60,000 bases of DNA from Symsagittifera roscoffensis (taxonomy: Eukaryota; Xenacoelomorpha; Acoela; Convolutidae): the NCBI RefSeq assembly GCF_963678635.1, contig NC_087070.1, forward strand, positions 41,671,831 through 41,731,830, read 5' to 3'. Positions 10,270-21,330 of the stretch are shown piece after piece. The notes under the pieces were generated by a model. It did no database searches. It was not told where the DNA came from and saw only the letters and a list, made by a program, of their open reading frames with translations. Numbering within the stretch: the first letter of the stretch is position 1; the number at the start of each line of letters is the position of its first letter. The position numbers and the translations under genes were made by a program.

Positions 10270-11440
10270 TTTTGATGGCCTGAATCAATTCGGTGTAGAT
10301 GGTGTTTCAAAAAAGTTTGTGAAGCGATATGTGAATATACTAGCCAAACCACTAATCCACATTTTCCACATGATTCTAGCAACAATTGAAGTACCGATAC
10401 TGTGGAAACGAGCAAAAATCTGCCGATCCCGAAAACCAAGTTTCCAACATCAGAGAAGGATTACAGACCGATAACCATAATATCGGCTATTCCTGCTATC
10501 TTTGAATCAATGGTCGCAACAGAACTGCAGAAACTGCTTGCGGACAAGAACCAACATGCGTATACGGCAAAACGCAACACAGAAACTGCACTTATCCAAA
10601 TAACTGATCTGGTAACGAAGCATATTGATGACACGGTGGACCCAATCATTCTTTTACTTGATATATCGGCCGCAATTGATTCTATAGCGCACAGAAAACT
10701 AATAGAATTACTTTTGAGTTTGGGTGATACTAGTGTTATTGGAATTGCTGTTCAGCTGTTAGTAGATCCTGAGTTTGTGATTCTTAATTGCGAACAGGTA
10801 TATGCAATGACAACTGGAGTACCTCAAGGAAGTGCTCTAGGGCCCATTTTGTTTGCTATGTATATTCAAAATATCTCGTGCACGAAAGCCCTGCTAGTGA
10901 AGTTTGCAGATTGTCTTTACGATAGAGGCGGAAAACCAAAAATGTCTTGATGTCGCAGCAAAGAAGATGATTCGACAGATTGAAGAAAAATGCTTGGTCA
11001 TTAACACTGGAAAAACAAAATTAATGAATTTCAGCATGAGGAAAAATCGAAGAACCATAGTCTGATAACCAATGGTGTTAACATTCAAGAAGTTGATGAA
11101 GTAAAATTGCATGGATGCCAAATACCAAAATACTCAATTGGGATAAGCATATTCACAAGATGAGATCAAAGTTGAACTCATGCCTGTACCACATGTAGGT
11201 CCTTAAGCAAAGCGTATATATAGGAGAGCTGCAGAATTTGAGCTATCAATCTTTTATACTGCCGATTCTGACATACTGTTCAAGTCTTTTCTATTACTCT
11301 TTGACACCATCTCAAAAACAAACTCTCAATTCCCAACAGAAGAAAGCTATCCAGTTGCTACCTCCAAGTCTGCGAGCCATACATTCTTTAGACTCTCTCA
11401 TGCAACAGAATGCTGGAAAACTTGGGAGAGGATAGAGACA
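10270..11440 (+). pseudogene. Degenerate non-LTR retrotransposon pol (reverse transcriptase to C-terminal region)
   Basis: Fossil LINE-type pol. In order: VSKKFVKRYVNILAKPLIHI and PILWKRAKI (linker), a frameshift, then an intact stretch 10402-10950 with LPIPKTKFPTSEKDYRPITI, ESMVATELQKLLADKNQHAY, LLLDISAAIDSIAHRKLIEL (family LD.S.AFDT..H) and TTGVPQGSALGPILFAMYIQ. The catalytic FADD box reads FADC, and the frame ends at 10948-10950. Further shifted frames give KMIRQIEEKCLVINTGKTKL, WDKHIHKMRSKLNSCLYHM (family LTWDKHI..M..K) and YQSFILPILTYCSSLFYYSL. No endonuclease domain or poly-A tail was found; it is dead by several frameshifts and the active-site change. Confidence 0.88.
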
Positions 11441-12185
11441 TCAGGGATGCTGCTGGAAGAGTATCAACGACCATCACGACTCCACTAGAAAACGAGAATG
11501 GTGTTTGCGAGGACAGAAATGTGCAAAAAGCAATTTATTCCATCACATTCGAAGATTCTAAATCCAGAAAATTAGAAACTGATTGTAAACAACTAATTAT
11601 TCCATGCATTCTATGCCCCCTCTATCTATTGTCAATCCATTTTAATTGCAATCATTATCTCAATATTGTAAGCATGAATAATTCAGTTTCAAAGTTTCAA
11701 AGTATTCGCGAAAGAGGGCTTATTGCGAGCCATTCTAGATAAATAAATTAAAACATGTTGAATTATTTTGATAAACAAATTGTTTTGATAAAACTCATTT
11801 TCATTAAAGCGTCTGACACGAATCTCTTCCATTATGTTTGATCATTACTGAACATGTTAAGGAAAAAAGATCCGGATTAACTAAACAACTTTCAGAAGCA
11901 AGTTTAACGTAGCAGGAGTAATGTAGTTGTATCTTCTAAACAATGCGATTTTTTATTGAAGAACTTTTAAAAATAGTAATTTTTGTTTGGTTTATGATCA
12001 CCAAAACTGAGCATTTAAGTTAAGTTCAGTAGGACCTGGGGTCCCCTTTATCGCATATCCCCCCTGCGCCCATTAACAAAAGAAACTCAGCTCGATTTTA
12101 AAACATTAGGTGGGTTTTAATCATCTCGTTGTTGTAATAGTAAAAAAAACTGCCATAATGAAGACCTTAAATTAAAATTTATCAT
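11441..12185. other. AT-rich intergenic DNA
   Basis: Sequence downstream of the retrotransposon fragment. An open frame at 11410-11742 overlaps the pol tail and has no recognised domain. I see nothing else of note. Confidence 0.5.
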
Positions 12186-12983
12186 GTTTGCTTGCACTAA
12201 CCTGCATTACCTTGCATTGCATGGCTCTCCCTTGCTCTGCCGATCATTTTTTGCGCTGCGCGGCCCTGCACTACTCTTTTTCCTGTTTGCCTTTTCTTCA
12301 GCTGCCCCGCGCTGCCTTTCCTTGGGCTGTCCTGCTCTACTTTGCCTCGTTTTGCGCTGCCATGCTTTGCGCTGCCATACTCCTTGCCTTACTCATCCTT
12401 TTGCTGCCTTGTGTTGCTGTCTTCTGCCTTTCCTTGCCTTGAACTACGCTTGCTTGCCTTGCGGTACCCCGCCTTGCTTTGTGCTGCCCTGTCAAGCTCC
12501 TCCTTGCCTTGCGCTTCCCCGCGCCTCCTTGCCTTGCCTTCCTTTCTGCTGACCTCCATGCATACCCCTTCATGCCCTGCCCCACCTTACACTTCTCCCT
12601 ACGCCGCCTTACCTTGCGTTGCCCTGCCGAGCTTTTTGCTATGTGCTACCTTGCATGGCACTGTGCTGCGCTGCTCTACCTTGAAATGCTCAATCTTGCA
12701 CTGCTTCGTTTTGCACTGCCATACTTTTTGTCTTGCCTCTCTTTTTGCGGCCCTGCGCTGCGTTTTCTTGCGCTGTTCTGCCTTTCCTTGCCTTGCACCA
12801 CCCTTGCTTAACATGTGCTAACCCGCCTTTTTTTGCACTGCCCTGCCATGTTTCTTGCCTTGCGCTGCCCGCCCCTCGTTACAATGCCTTCCTCTGAACT
12901 TCCTGCATATCCCTCCTTGCCCTGCCTTACCTTCCACTGCCTTGCCTCTCTTTGCCTCACGCTGCCTTGCCCCTCTTGCTTTT
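12186..12983. repeat. Decayed pentanucleotide low-complexity block, (TTGCC)n/(GGCAA)n
   Basis: About 800 bases almost built from 5-mers TTGCC, CTGCC, TTGCG, CTTGC and CTGCG, with very little A on the + strand. It contrasts sharply with the A/T-rich flanks. The long overlapping open frames on both strands (Leu/Pro/Cys/Ala-rich on +; Lys/Arg/Ala/Gln-rich on -) are a by-product of the repeat and not genes. Its right edge abuts a solo end of the hairpin-ended repeat family at 12984. Confidence 0.85.
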
Positions 12984-13060
12984 TTGTTCCTACTTTCGAA
13001 GAAAGTAAGGAATATATATGCTTGGGGTGTTTTTTGCCAACTTCTGAAAAAAATTTCTCT
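12984..13060 (+). mobile_element. Solo 5' end of hairpin-ended repeat family
   Basis: TTGTTCCTACTTTCGAAGAA followed by AGTAAGGAATATATATGCTT GGGGTG resembles the 5' end of the family (TTGTTCCGACTTTCGTAACG, AAAGTAACGGAAT, GTGCTCGGGGTGG). The terminal stem CTTTC/GAAAG is kept although the loop differs. Confidence 0.55.
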
Positions 13061-15124
13061 CGGGGTATCGATCCATGGAACTTCGTGGTTACCCTGATTT
13101 TAAGAGAACTATTTGGTCTGACTAATTTTTTTCACGACTCTTATTATTCAGCTCAAAACTCATTGTTTGTCAATGTTTCAGTAACCAAAAAATGTTCGAG
13201 AACTGTTTATGGACATTCAGAAAATTCAATGTTTTGCTCTGATATGAGCAGTCTTGTTAGTTAATCCCATAATTTTGATTGATCACAACTTTTTGTCAAG
13301 AGGTTTTTTAAAATCATGATATGCTGGATAACAGAAACTGAAAACTAACTATAAACTTTTTGAGCCACTCAAGTGGAAAACATACTGTCCATAGGAAAAA
13401 CGGGAGTGAAAAACAATCAGTTTTTTTATTGTATTACTTGACGAGCAATCAGAATTACGTGTTGTTTACATCTTTTGTCGAATTAAAAATTTATAGATCG
13501 GATTTTTTCACCAAAAGAAAAATTAAGGTTCAAACTCCAGGGCCCGTAAAAAGGATAAATTGATTCTATTTTTTGTTTCAGTTTTTACTTTCACAAAAAA
13601 TTCGTCATAATGTAAAAAAATTCGTCGGTCTTCAATTACTCAGTTTACCTAATTGAATTATGCCTTTTCGGATTACTTGTCTGGTCCGCCCCTTTCGTGT
13701 GCTATTACATCTTTTTTTTACCGGCATACTACCGCCTAAAAAGGGTTTAAATTCAATAGTTTTTATACAACAGCCTTCTTTCGCGCACTTTTGATCAAAA
13801 CCTTCAAAAACGGAAGCTTTTCTTTCCTAAAGAAATTATTTTGAGACAGTAAGTGCAATTATAAATAGTAAGAGTACTCTTTAAAAAGTGGTTATTTTCG
13901 ATGTGTCGTTTTTTTTTTTCATTGAAAAAGACGTATTGACGTATTTCAGAATGAAAGAGTGCCAATTTAAATTTGAATTAGCAATTTGCGTCCCGATTTC
14001 AATTTGATGTTTTCAATTCACTTTTTTCTCGATTGATTCTAGATTCACTTAAAAAATTGCACTGATGCCATGGGTCAATTGTGGGCAAGTTATCATGTAG
14101 GTTTTTTCAGCTTCTGCTATGACAGCAACAAAAAAGACAAAAGACTGAACCGCCTTGCGATTGACATGGCATGTCTTTCTAAATCTTATGCATCTTCTCA
14201 GTGCAGAAAATACCAAGGGTGCGTTTCCAGGTGATTGTGAATGAAAAATGAAGAAAACTAAGGAACACGCAGAAAGTAAGGAAAAAGGTAAAAAAAGGAA
14301 AAAAAAAGTAAGGAAACGGCTGAATGTGCTGTGCTGTGTATTAGTGCGTGTGTGATGTATTGAGAATTATACCGGTATTGAATAGATTTCAATCTTCCGC
14401 TAGCACCTTTAACCGTTACCAAATAATAAATAGCAAGCTACTCTTTCCACCATACAATACTTACCTTAACCTTACCAAGCTAACTATAGTGCTGCTCCAC
14501 CGTAACAGTTAGAGTTCCCCTTCCGTGGTTTATTAGAAGCAGCTCTTTTCTTTTTCTAAAGCTGATTTGAACAGCCTATTAATTTGAACGCTGTTCTCAA
14601 TTCCCTACCGTCAAATAAATAAAAACAACTGACAAAAACGCAAAAATTACCATTTGCAGATACCCTCTTTTTTGCATTATATTGAAAAAAATCATTTCAT
14701 ACCTGGGCCTGCATAAATCGAAAAAAAATGTCTAATAAAACACCACTCTTAAATTTCCCCAAATTACGTTGACTTATTGCTTATTTGCTTGCTTAAGCGA
14801 CAAATAAACAAACAAAAAAATGAACCCCCGTACTTTATTTATATTTCCGTTGATTGTATTTTGCTATTGGTGGTTGATTTTCCTCTGTTTGATGTTCAAA
14901 CCCACGTCTCTTAAAGTTTCCTGAAGTCATTTCTTATTTTAAAAAGAATTTGTTGGTATAACATTTAAAAAGCTCCTGTTTATGTTGTTTGTTTTCTTTT
15001 TCTTTGGATAATTCTTCCTTATTTGATTTTCAGTTCCCGGACTACTAACGCTGCTGTTTAATTTGGCCCGTAAATTGTCATTGAGCATTCTATGCGGGTG
15101 TCTCAGGTAAATACTAAGCTACTG
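13061..15124. other. AT-rich intergenic DNA
   Basis: No gene is recognised. It holds the second copy of a diverged repeat (13522-13765) and an A/G-rich stretch (about 14270-14325). Open frames at 12815-13264 and 13360-13563 have no recognised domain. Confidence 0.5.
13522..13765 (+). repeat. Diverged interspersed repeat, copy 2
   Basis: Counterpart of 9238-9455, in the same orientation: TTCAAACTCCAGGGCCCGTA, TAATTGAATTATGCCTTTTC, TTGTCTGGTC, ATACTACCGCCTAAAAAG. The family is unknown. Confidence 0.4.
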
Positions 15125-15295
15125 CGAGATCTCTTCTAATCTCCCCCGTCCCCCGTCCCCCATCCCGTCCCCCATCCACTCCCTTCCTGCTGCTAAGTAC
15201 CCCCTCGGGCATTTAGTAACGAAACAAATAACCACCCCCTTTAAAAAATATTCAATGACGTACCTAGTAAAGAGAGAGGGGGGGGGGGGGGCAAA
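15125..15295. repeat. C-rich tract and diverged relative of the GATCTCTTTAAC element
   Basis: GAGATCTCTTCTAATCTCCC is followed by CCCGT/CCCAT tandem units (about 15140-15185), then AAGTACCCCCTCGGGCATTT and AACGAAAC, and ends in AAAGAGAGA plus a run of G. The order matches the reverse complement of the 5510-5678 element with decay. Assignment is tentative. Confidence 0.4.
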
Positions 15296-16366
15296 AATTT
15301 ATGACTAATTTTAGATAAGACATAAGCGGTATGACCAACAATTTTAAACCAGATTTCTTGCAAGTAATGTTCAAAAGTAGTCAGTTTTGACTCAAAAAGT
15401 TGGGGGAGTTAAGTCGGTGATTCTTCGAGTTTACTTGAATGTGATAGTTCATTTCAACATAACTTTGATGCCCTTTAAGAAATAAAATTTGTCCCTAGCA
15501 AGACTTACCGCAGCAAAACAAAGCCCTGAATCTTTCAATTGTCCTTCAAAATATCTGATGTTTAATTTGGTCCGTAATTCGAGATTGTACCATATATGAA
15601 CTGTTATACCATATATGGAACAATTGGTACAGATAAATTGATAATATTACACAAAAAAAACAATGAACATCTTTCTCCCACACGCTATGTTAAGTACAAA
15701 GTGATAAATTTTGCATCTAATAACGTATCGATTTGATCAATCATCTTGCTTCAATCCAATGTGGCATGATTTCTAAGTGGGATTATGCGCCGTGTTCGCT
15801 GTAATAGGATCAACTGTCAATTTTCAAACCCCCATTAATTTTCAGCGAAAATGTGCTAAATTTAACAAAAAATATTTCACTATTTTCTCCAAAAAACATT
15901 ACAAGGCCAAACTGTGCATTTTGTGAAATGTCAGCGGATTCCGCAACAAGGACGCTCCTTCTGGAATTCAGGAACATATTTTGCGACACAAAATTATGCA
16001 CCCATCCAGTGTACAGTTTGGCCTCGTCATGAATCACTTTCAACGTAGAGTAATTAATTTTTTCACTCGGTTTCAGATTGCTCAATAAAAGAAAAGAGCT
16101 ATTCATCGATCCAATGCCTTCTTAAGAAAAGTACCACAGTCTCGGTTCCGAGACTTTTTTTCACAAAACAGCTCATGATGCGCGAAAAAAATCTTGTAAG
16201 TGTTACAAAAAAAACTCTTTTTTCTGTTTTAACGAAAACTAAAAAACAAAACGATATATTTTGTGTCTGATATATACAGATTTTTTTCCTTAAGCATCTT
16301 GTCCCTCAGATCTATTCAAAAACATCATTGACAAATCTTCTATCACCAGTTATAACCTCTAGTTCA
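15296..16366. other. Intergenic DNA around MITE copy B
   Basis: Outside 15898-16029 it is AT-rich with no recognisable gene. The open frame on the - strand at 15810-16106 runs through the MITE and is an artefact of it. Confidence 0.5.
15898..16029. mobile_element. MITE with CGAGGCCAAA terminal inverted repeats, copy B (inverted)
   Basis: Its reverse complement aligns along its whole length with 6794-6984: termini CGAGGCCAAACTGTACACTG and AATGCACAGTTTGGCCTTGT, and inner blocks ATGTTCCTGAATTCCA and CCTTGTTGCGGAATCCGCTG. It lacks about 60 internal bases present in copy A. Confidence 0.75.
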
Positions 16367-16885
16367 TTGTTCCGACTTTCGTAACAAGAGTAACGGAATT
16401 TTTGTGCTCGAGGTGGTTTTTTTTTCATATAAATTTCGACTTTTTAACTAGCCATTTTGACGGAATTTTGTAGATAATTCGAAATGTATTGTTGTCTTGA
16501 GCTTAAATTTGAATTGATATTTTACCTGTGATTTTTTTTCGGAAGGTTATGGGGGTTTTAAGATTGCCATTTTGGCCAATTTGGGACAATTAACGCGCAA
16601 TATGTTTTGCGCTATTAACGCTTAAGCGTAGAATTAATCCGTCTTGGAAATCATTCCAAATTGATTGAAGGAAGATCATTTGCCATAATTGATATTTTAC
16701 TACGAGCGGAATTTATCACTTTGCGCTTTATATGGCGTGTGGGGGGATGATTTTTACAAAATAAATATCAAATTTAAAAAAAGTTCATTTCTTTTTACAT
16801 TTAATGATTTTATGCTATTAATGCTCCATAGACCATAAAAGGCAGTCGGAACTTTCAAGGCTTTGCCCTTCTACTAGCAGCTTTG
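16367..16885 (+). mobile_element. Hairpin-ended non-autonomous repeat, full-length copy 1
   Basis: The 5' end is TTGTTCCGACTTTCGTAACA. The core includes TTTTGGCCAATTTGGGACAA then TTAACGCGC, two imperfect GCGCTATTAACGC repeats, and TATATGGCGTGTGGGGGGAT. The 3' end is GCTCCATAGACC, AAAAGGCAGTCGGAACTTTC and a decayed GGGC hairpin with terminal AGCAG. GTTCCGACT occurs right at the 5' end, while its inverted copy AGTCGGAAC lies about 40 bases inside the 3' end, an asymmetric arrangement. About 520 bp, no coding capacity. Confidence 0.75.
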
Positions 16886-19079
16886 TTGCATTGCAAGTAG
16901 AGAAAACACAATTGATACAAATTAAGTTTCCCTTATGTGAAAGCATATTTCAATTATCAATTTTTTTTCAAAATTGTGGTAAAACTTCAACCAAAAGCTT
17001 AGAGCTTTGAGTAAATATAAACATCTATTGTGTCATTTACAATTCTTAAAAAAAGTATAATTCATGAACGACGATAGAAAACAAAATGGATTAAGAAAAT
17101 GGTGTTTTTTTCAGACAAACTTTGATTTTTAATTATTAGTTTTTGAACTTTTATAACAAATTGAAAGATACAAAAGCCCTGAGCAGAAAAATGTGCAATT
17201 ATAGCAATTTTGGTAATTATTCTCAAACTTTTTGTTTTTGAAAATTGCCTTAATTGGAATAATTAAATTGCGTTTTGCAGCAATTTTTTTAAATTCAAAT
17301 TGCGTAAAAGTCGAACTAATTTGTATCAAATATATTCAAAATTGAATTGAGTTATGCTAAATAATCCAAATGATTTGATTTTTGTACCTAATTGTGCCTG
17401 CAGAACGAGGATTGATTGCTTGTAGTTATTTGCTAAGAACAAAATTTTCACTTTTATTCTTTGAATTTTTTGATTTATTTTTAAAACTGATTCAGACACC
17501 TTAAAGGGCTGTCGGAATTTTCGAGGTTCTTTTCGATGCAAACATTATTGTAAGCGTTTGAGTTTTTTAATCTTTATCTTGGCTTAATTGATATCCAGCA
17601 CCATTGTACATTGCACTTGCAGAACCATTGAACCAATTTTGGTTTTAGAGTGAAAACCGGAATATAGAAAAGCTACGGTCAAAAATATTATTTACTTATG
17701 ACATATACGGAGTATTTTTTCATTACAACTTGCAACATTGCAACATTTCTTCGCAAATGGTTCAAAAAATTGTTGATTTGTAAACATAATAAGACTGCTT
17801 GTATGAGGGGAATGTCCTGAATGTTTCGACTTTGCCTTAACTTTTCTTGACCTTCTAGGTTATTTTTTCTATGTTTAAGCGCATCCACCCACAGTCATTA
17901 TTCCGAACTAATTAGTAAAAATTGATTAATGCAAACAACAATGGGAACTTGCCTGAGTTTAATTTGAAAATAATTCGATTGTGCCTTTGAGTATTAAACT
18001 TTTTATTTAAATTTCAAAATTAAATAGTCCGACCTTGTAGCTAAAAACTTTAAAACTAATTGAAATTTACTGAAAATGATCACAGTTTCGATCCGACTCA
18101 GATTTTGGCCCAAACTGATTTGAAGCAAGCTGTTGGTCTTGATAATACGTTATAACATTCTAAACAAGTCGCTGTTTAATTTACATAGCTCGTGGGCGGA
18201 TTTACAGAAAAAAAAATTGAAAAAGCAGTCAATTTTTTTTTCTTAAGTTTTCATCAGTTTTTAGATCTATTGAAAAAATTTATCAAAAACGTAGACGTTA
18301 AAGGACATTCGTTGGAAATATTCAAGGCTTGCCCCTGGTACGAGCAGTCTTTGCTTTATCTCATTTAAGCTTTTGAGAAGCGAACTTCAATCAAATTCTA
18401 ATCTGCCAAAGGATAAAGAAAAACAAAGCACAAATAGATTTTTCCAAAGTATGAACCATTTTACGCGTTACCTTTTACGATTTATCCTACACAAATCTTT
18501 TGTGTTACCCTCTAATGTCTTAGCAATCTATCATTCCCCCCCCCCCCCCCCCCCCCCGATTTTTTCTAAAAAAGGCATTAAACGAAGACCAACCATTCCT
18601 TTTCAAATTTGTCTCAGCTAGGAGTTTCAAGATGGAAAAGATAAAAGTGCAGTTAGAGGTTCCCCGATTTCAATTGCAGTCCATTATGGAGGAAAACCCA
18701 GTATAGAGTGAATGCGACTAAAAGCAATTCTTTCAGAGGACAAGGAGCAATTCTATACGATCAATAAGCTGTTATTAACTACCTCTTAGAACTTAACTAA
18801 GCGCCGTCCTCAAAAAAAAACAGCCGCATTTTTTGAACTAATCACTGGGGCTACAATATAGCATGTTTTACTTGCACACCAACATGGAACTCTTGCTTGA
18901 ACTATTTTTTTGCCCAATTTTGTCCCAAATAATCACCATCTCGTTTAATTTTTTGATATTTTAACTGGCAAAAGAAAGCTGTTTTACCCAAGGCAAATCA
19001 TTTTTGTCAACGCATCCCTTACTTTTTTATACACGCAATATATTGCAAGAATTTTGCGATATTTTGCCAGCCGAACTTA
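16886..19079. other. Intergenic DNA with scattered 3'-end fragments of the hairpin-ended family
   Basis: Fragments: 17490-17530 (+, CCTTAAAGGGCTGTCGGAAT), 17789-17840 (-, AAGACTGCTTGTATGAGGGG) and 18312-18355 (+, TTCAAGGCTTGCCCCTGGTA then CGAGCAGTCTT). A 21-base C-run lies at about 18537-18557. The open frames at 17129-17329, 17326-17541, 17688-17888 and 18373-18621 show no domains. Confidence 0.5.
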
Positions 19080-19320
19080 TTATTCTAACTTTTGAAGGGA
19101 CGGAATATCTATGCTCGGGGTGGTTATTTCCGAAATTTTGATTTTTTAACTAAACGTTTTTGATGGGATTTTTAATATCCACTAAACTATTTAATGATGC
19201 AATGGGCTTAAATCAAATGTCACAATTTTTACCTGCGAACAGTTTTTGCATAGTTATGAGAGTTTGAAAATGACCAATTTGGTATCATTATTTACCTTAA
19301 ATAGCGCGTGAAATTTCCAA
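19080..19320 (+). mobile_element. Hairpin-ended repeat, decayed 5' part
   Basis: Recognisable in order: ACTTTTGAAGGGACGGAATA, TGCTCGGGGTGGTTATTTCC, TTTTTAACTAAACG, TTAAATCAAATGTCACAATT, and TGACCAATTTGG..A..ATTTACC..AAATAGCGCGTG. It follows the order of the full-length copies but is strongly diverged. Confidence 0.5.
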
Positions 19321-19689
19321 CCTTTTCAAAAAATCTTTTCAATTCAGCTTTGAAAATTTTGTCGATGTTTTAAATCAAACACTAGTTAGTAGACTTTAAC
19401 CGATAGTCAAAATTTTTATGGCGTCACCTTGATCCGAGCATTTTGGTTTTAAAACTACAGTTTGATTATGTTTTTTGTTTCAAAAATTTAATTTTTTTTT
19501 GTCAAATTAAAATGCAGCAATAATTCAAATTCATATTAAAAACATTCAGTTTTGAAGAAAACAGCACTTGAATGTGAGATTTACGAAAAGAATTATAAAT
19601 AAAATTGCTCATTGCAGGTGAAAACCTTTAATGTTTTTTCGGTATCTAACGTGAATAGCTTTCTAGACAAATCTTAAAATTAAAAAAAA

Positions 19690-20055
19690 AAAAAATTTTT
19701 GATCTTCCTAACATCTAATGTGAACTACGAAAAAGTTTTCATCAACTGCCGCTTTATTCGGACCAATAAGTGTGCCTTAGTTATGTTCTGTATGTTTTCT
19801 GGGCCGAATTTTTTGAAAGTTAGTAAAAAATATTTTTGTGAGCTGTCCCAAAATTGCCCAAATTTGTATTATTTAAACCGTAAAACGTCACAAAAAAAAT
19901 TAAAGGCAATTCATTTTTACTGAGCGCAAAACAATATATTTTTTTCAGATGGCAATAGAAAAATTCGTGAAAAATGCTTAATTAAAAAGTCGATTTCGGG
20001 CTGAAGAAAAAAGTCGATAAAAAAGTAACCTTTTCTTAGAAGTTCAAAAAAGATG
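19690..20055 (-). mobile_element. Hairpin-ended repeat, decayed antisense copy
   Basis: On the + strand it reads GAGCTGTCCCAAAATTGCCC, ATTTAAACCGTAAAACGTCAC, TTAAAAAGTCGATTTCGGGC and TGAAGAAAAAAGTCG, matching the reverse complement of the family core and 5' half. The open frame at 19699-19923 is explained by this repeat. Confidence 0.5.
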
Positions 20056-20121
20056 AAGGATCAAGGCTCATACCATTTTTATGAGAGTTCGCGAATGTAC
20101 TTTTTCAAATTTTTGTGATTT

Positions 20122-20493
20122 TTGTTCCGACTTCCGTAACGAAAGTAAGGGAAAATTTGCTCTCATTTTTCGTAAAGTGGCGGGGGTTTAAAGATTGGCA
20201 TTTTGGCCAATTTGGGACAATTAACGCGCGATAAATTTCGCGCTATTAACGCGTAAGCGAGATTTGATCCGTCTTAGAAATTGTTCCAAGTTGGTTCAAA
20301 GAAGCTTATTTGCCATATATGATTTGTTACTAGCAGCAAAATCTATCATTACTTTATATGGGAGGGATAATTTTTACGAAAAAAATCTCAAAAAAAAACT
20401 TTGTTGCATTTAACTTTTTCATGTCATTACTGCTCCATAGACCTTAAAGGAAGTCGGAATATTCAGAGTTTAAAGGTAGTCGGAACTTTCAGG
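20122..20493 (+). mobile_element. Hairpin-ended repeat, internally deleted copy 2
   Basis: 5' end TTGTTCCGACTTCCGTAACG; core GGCATTTTGGCCAATTTGGG, TTAACGCGCGATAAATTTCG and CGCTATTAACGCGTAAGCG; 3' part CTGCTCCATAGACCTTAAAG. It lacks the ~150 bases after the 5' hairpin present in other copies and carries two successive AGTCGGAA 3' motifs (20450-20459 and 20478-20486), a local duplication. Confidence 0.7.
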
Positions 20494-20685
20494 CAAGTTT
20501 TCCAAGCAATTGATGAAAAGGTATTGGCTGCAACAATCAGTATTTTCACTAATTTTTACCGCAAAAATTCATCAAAACTACTCACACAAGACTTGAAAAT
20601 TTGGCCATATACTATGATTTGTCAAAAAGAGTATTATTTCGAAATAATGTTGACCAGCCACTGATTTCACTAAACCAACTAATAA

Positions 20686-20730
20686 CAAGACTGCTCGTAT
20701 ATTGGGGCAAAGCCCTGAATGTTCTAACTG
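20686..20730 (-). mobile_element. Hairpin-ended repeat, solo 3' end
   Basis: CAAGACTGCTCGTATATTGG then GGCAAAGCCCTGAATGTTCT matches the reverse complement of the family 3' terminus; the AGTCGG motif is lost. Confidence 0.6.
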
Positions 20731-20808
20731 CTCCTTATTTGGTCTACGATAGGTTTTGATAATTCAATTTTTGATAAACTGTAAATTTACCTCACCAATA
20801 AATATCAA

Positions 20809-21330
20809 CAAGACTGCTCGTAACAGGGCGAAGCCCTGAATGTTCCGATTGCCTTTGAAGGTCTATGGAGCAGTAAAAACATGAAAAAGTTAATTGTAAT
20901 AAAAACAAAAAAAAAAGTTAAATTTTGAGATTTTTTTTGTATAATCTTCCCTCCACACGCCATATAAAACACAAAGTGATAGGCTTCGCTCCTAGTAACA
21001 AATCAATTATGGCAAATAAGCTTCTTTCAACCAATTTGGAACACAATTTCTACGACGGATTAAATCTGTTCTTACGCGTTAATAGCTCGAAAAATATCGC
21101 GTGTGAATTGTCCCAAATTTGCCAAAATGGCAGTCTTTAAGCCCCAAAACTTTACAAAAAACGATCACAGCTGGAATATCATTTAATTTTTAGCCCAAGA
21201 CTACAATACTTCTTGAATGATATTTAAAAAATTTTCAAAAATGGCCAGTTAAAAATTCGAAAATTGTCTGAAGAAAAAAACCAACCCGAGCACAAATATT
21301 CAGTTACTTTCGTTACGAAAGTCGGAACAA
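20809..21330 (-). mobile_element. Hairpin-ended repeat, full-length copy 3
   Basis: The best-preserved copy (522 bp). The + strand begins CAAGACTGCTCGTAACAGGG CGAAGCCCTG (a 6-bp stem CAGGGC/GCCCTG with a GAA loop), then AATGTTCCGATTGCC, and ends GTTACTTTCGTTACGAAAGT CGGAACAA (6-bp stem CTTTCG/CGAAAG). Core blocks TCACGCGAT-like GCGTTAATAGCTCG, TTGTCCCAAATTTGCCAAAA and CCACACGCCATATAAAACAC are present. The open frame 20925-21140 lies within it and is not a gene. Confidence 0.8.

Noticed and set aside
12184-13264. Long overlapping open frames on both strands in the C/T/G-rich block
   Set aside because: They follow from the near-absence of A on one strand in a decayed pentanucleotide repeat; the translations are low-complexity and frame-independent.
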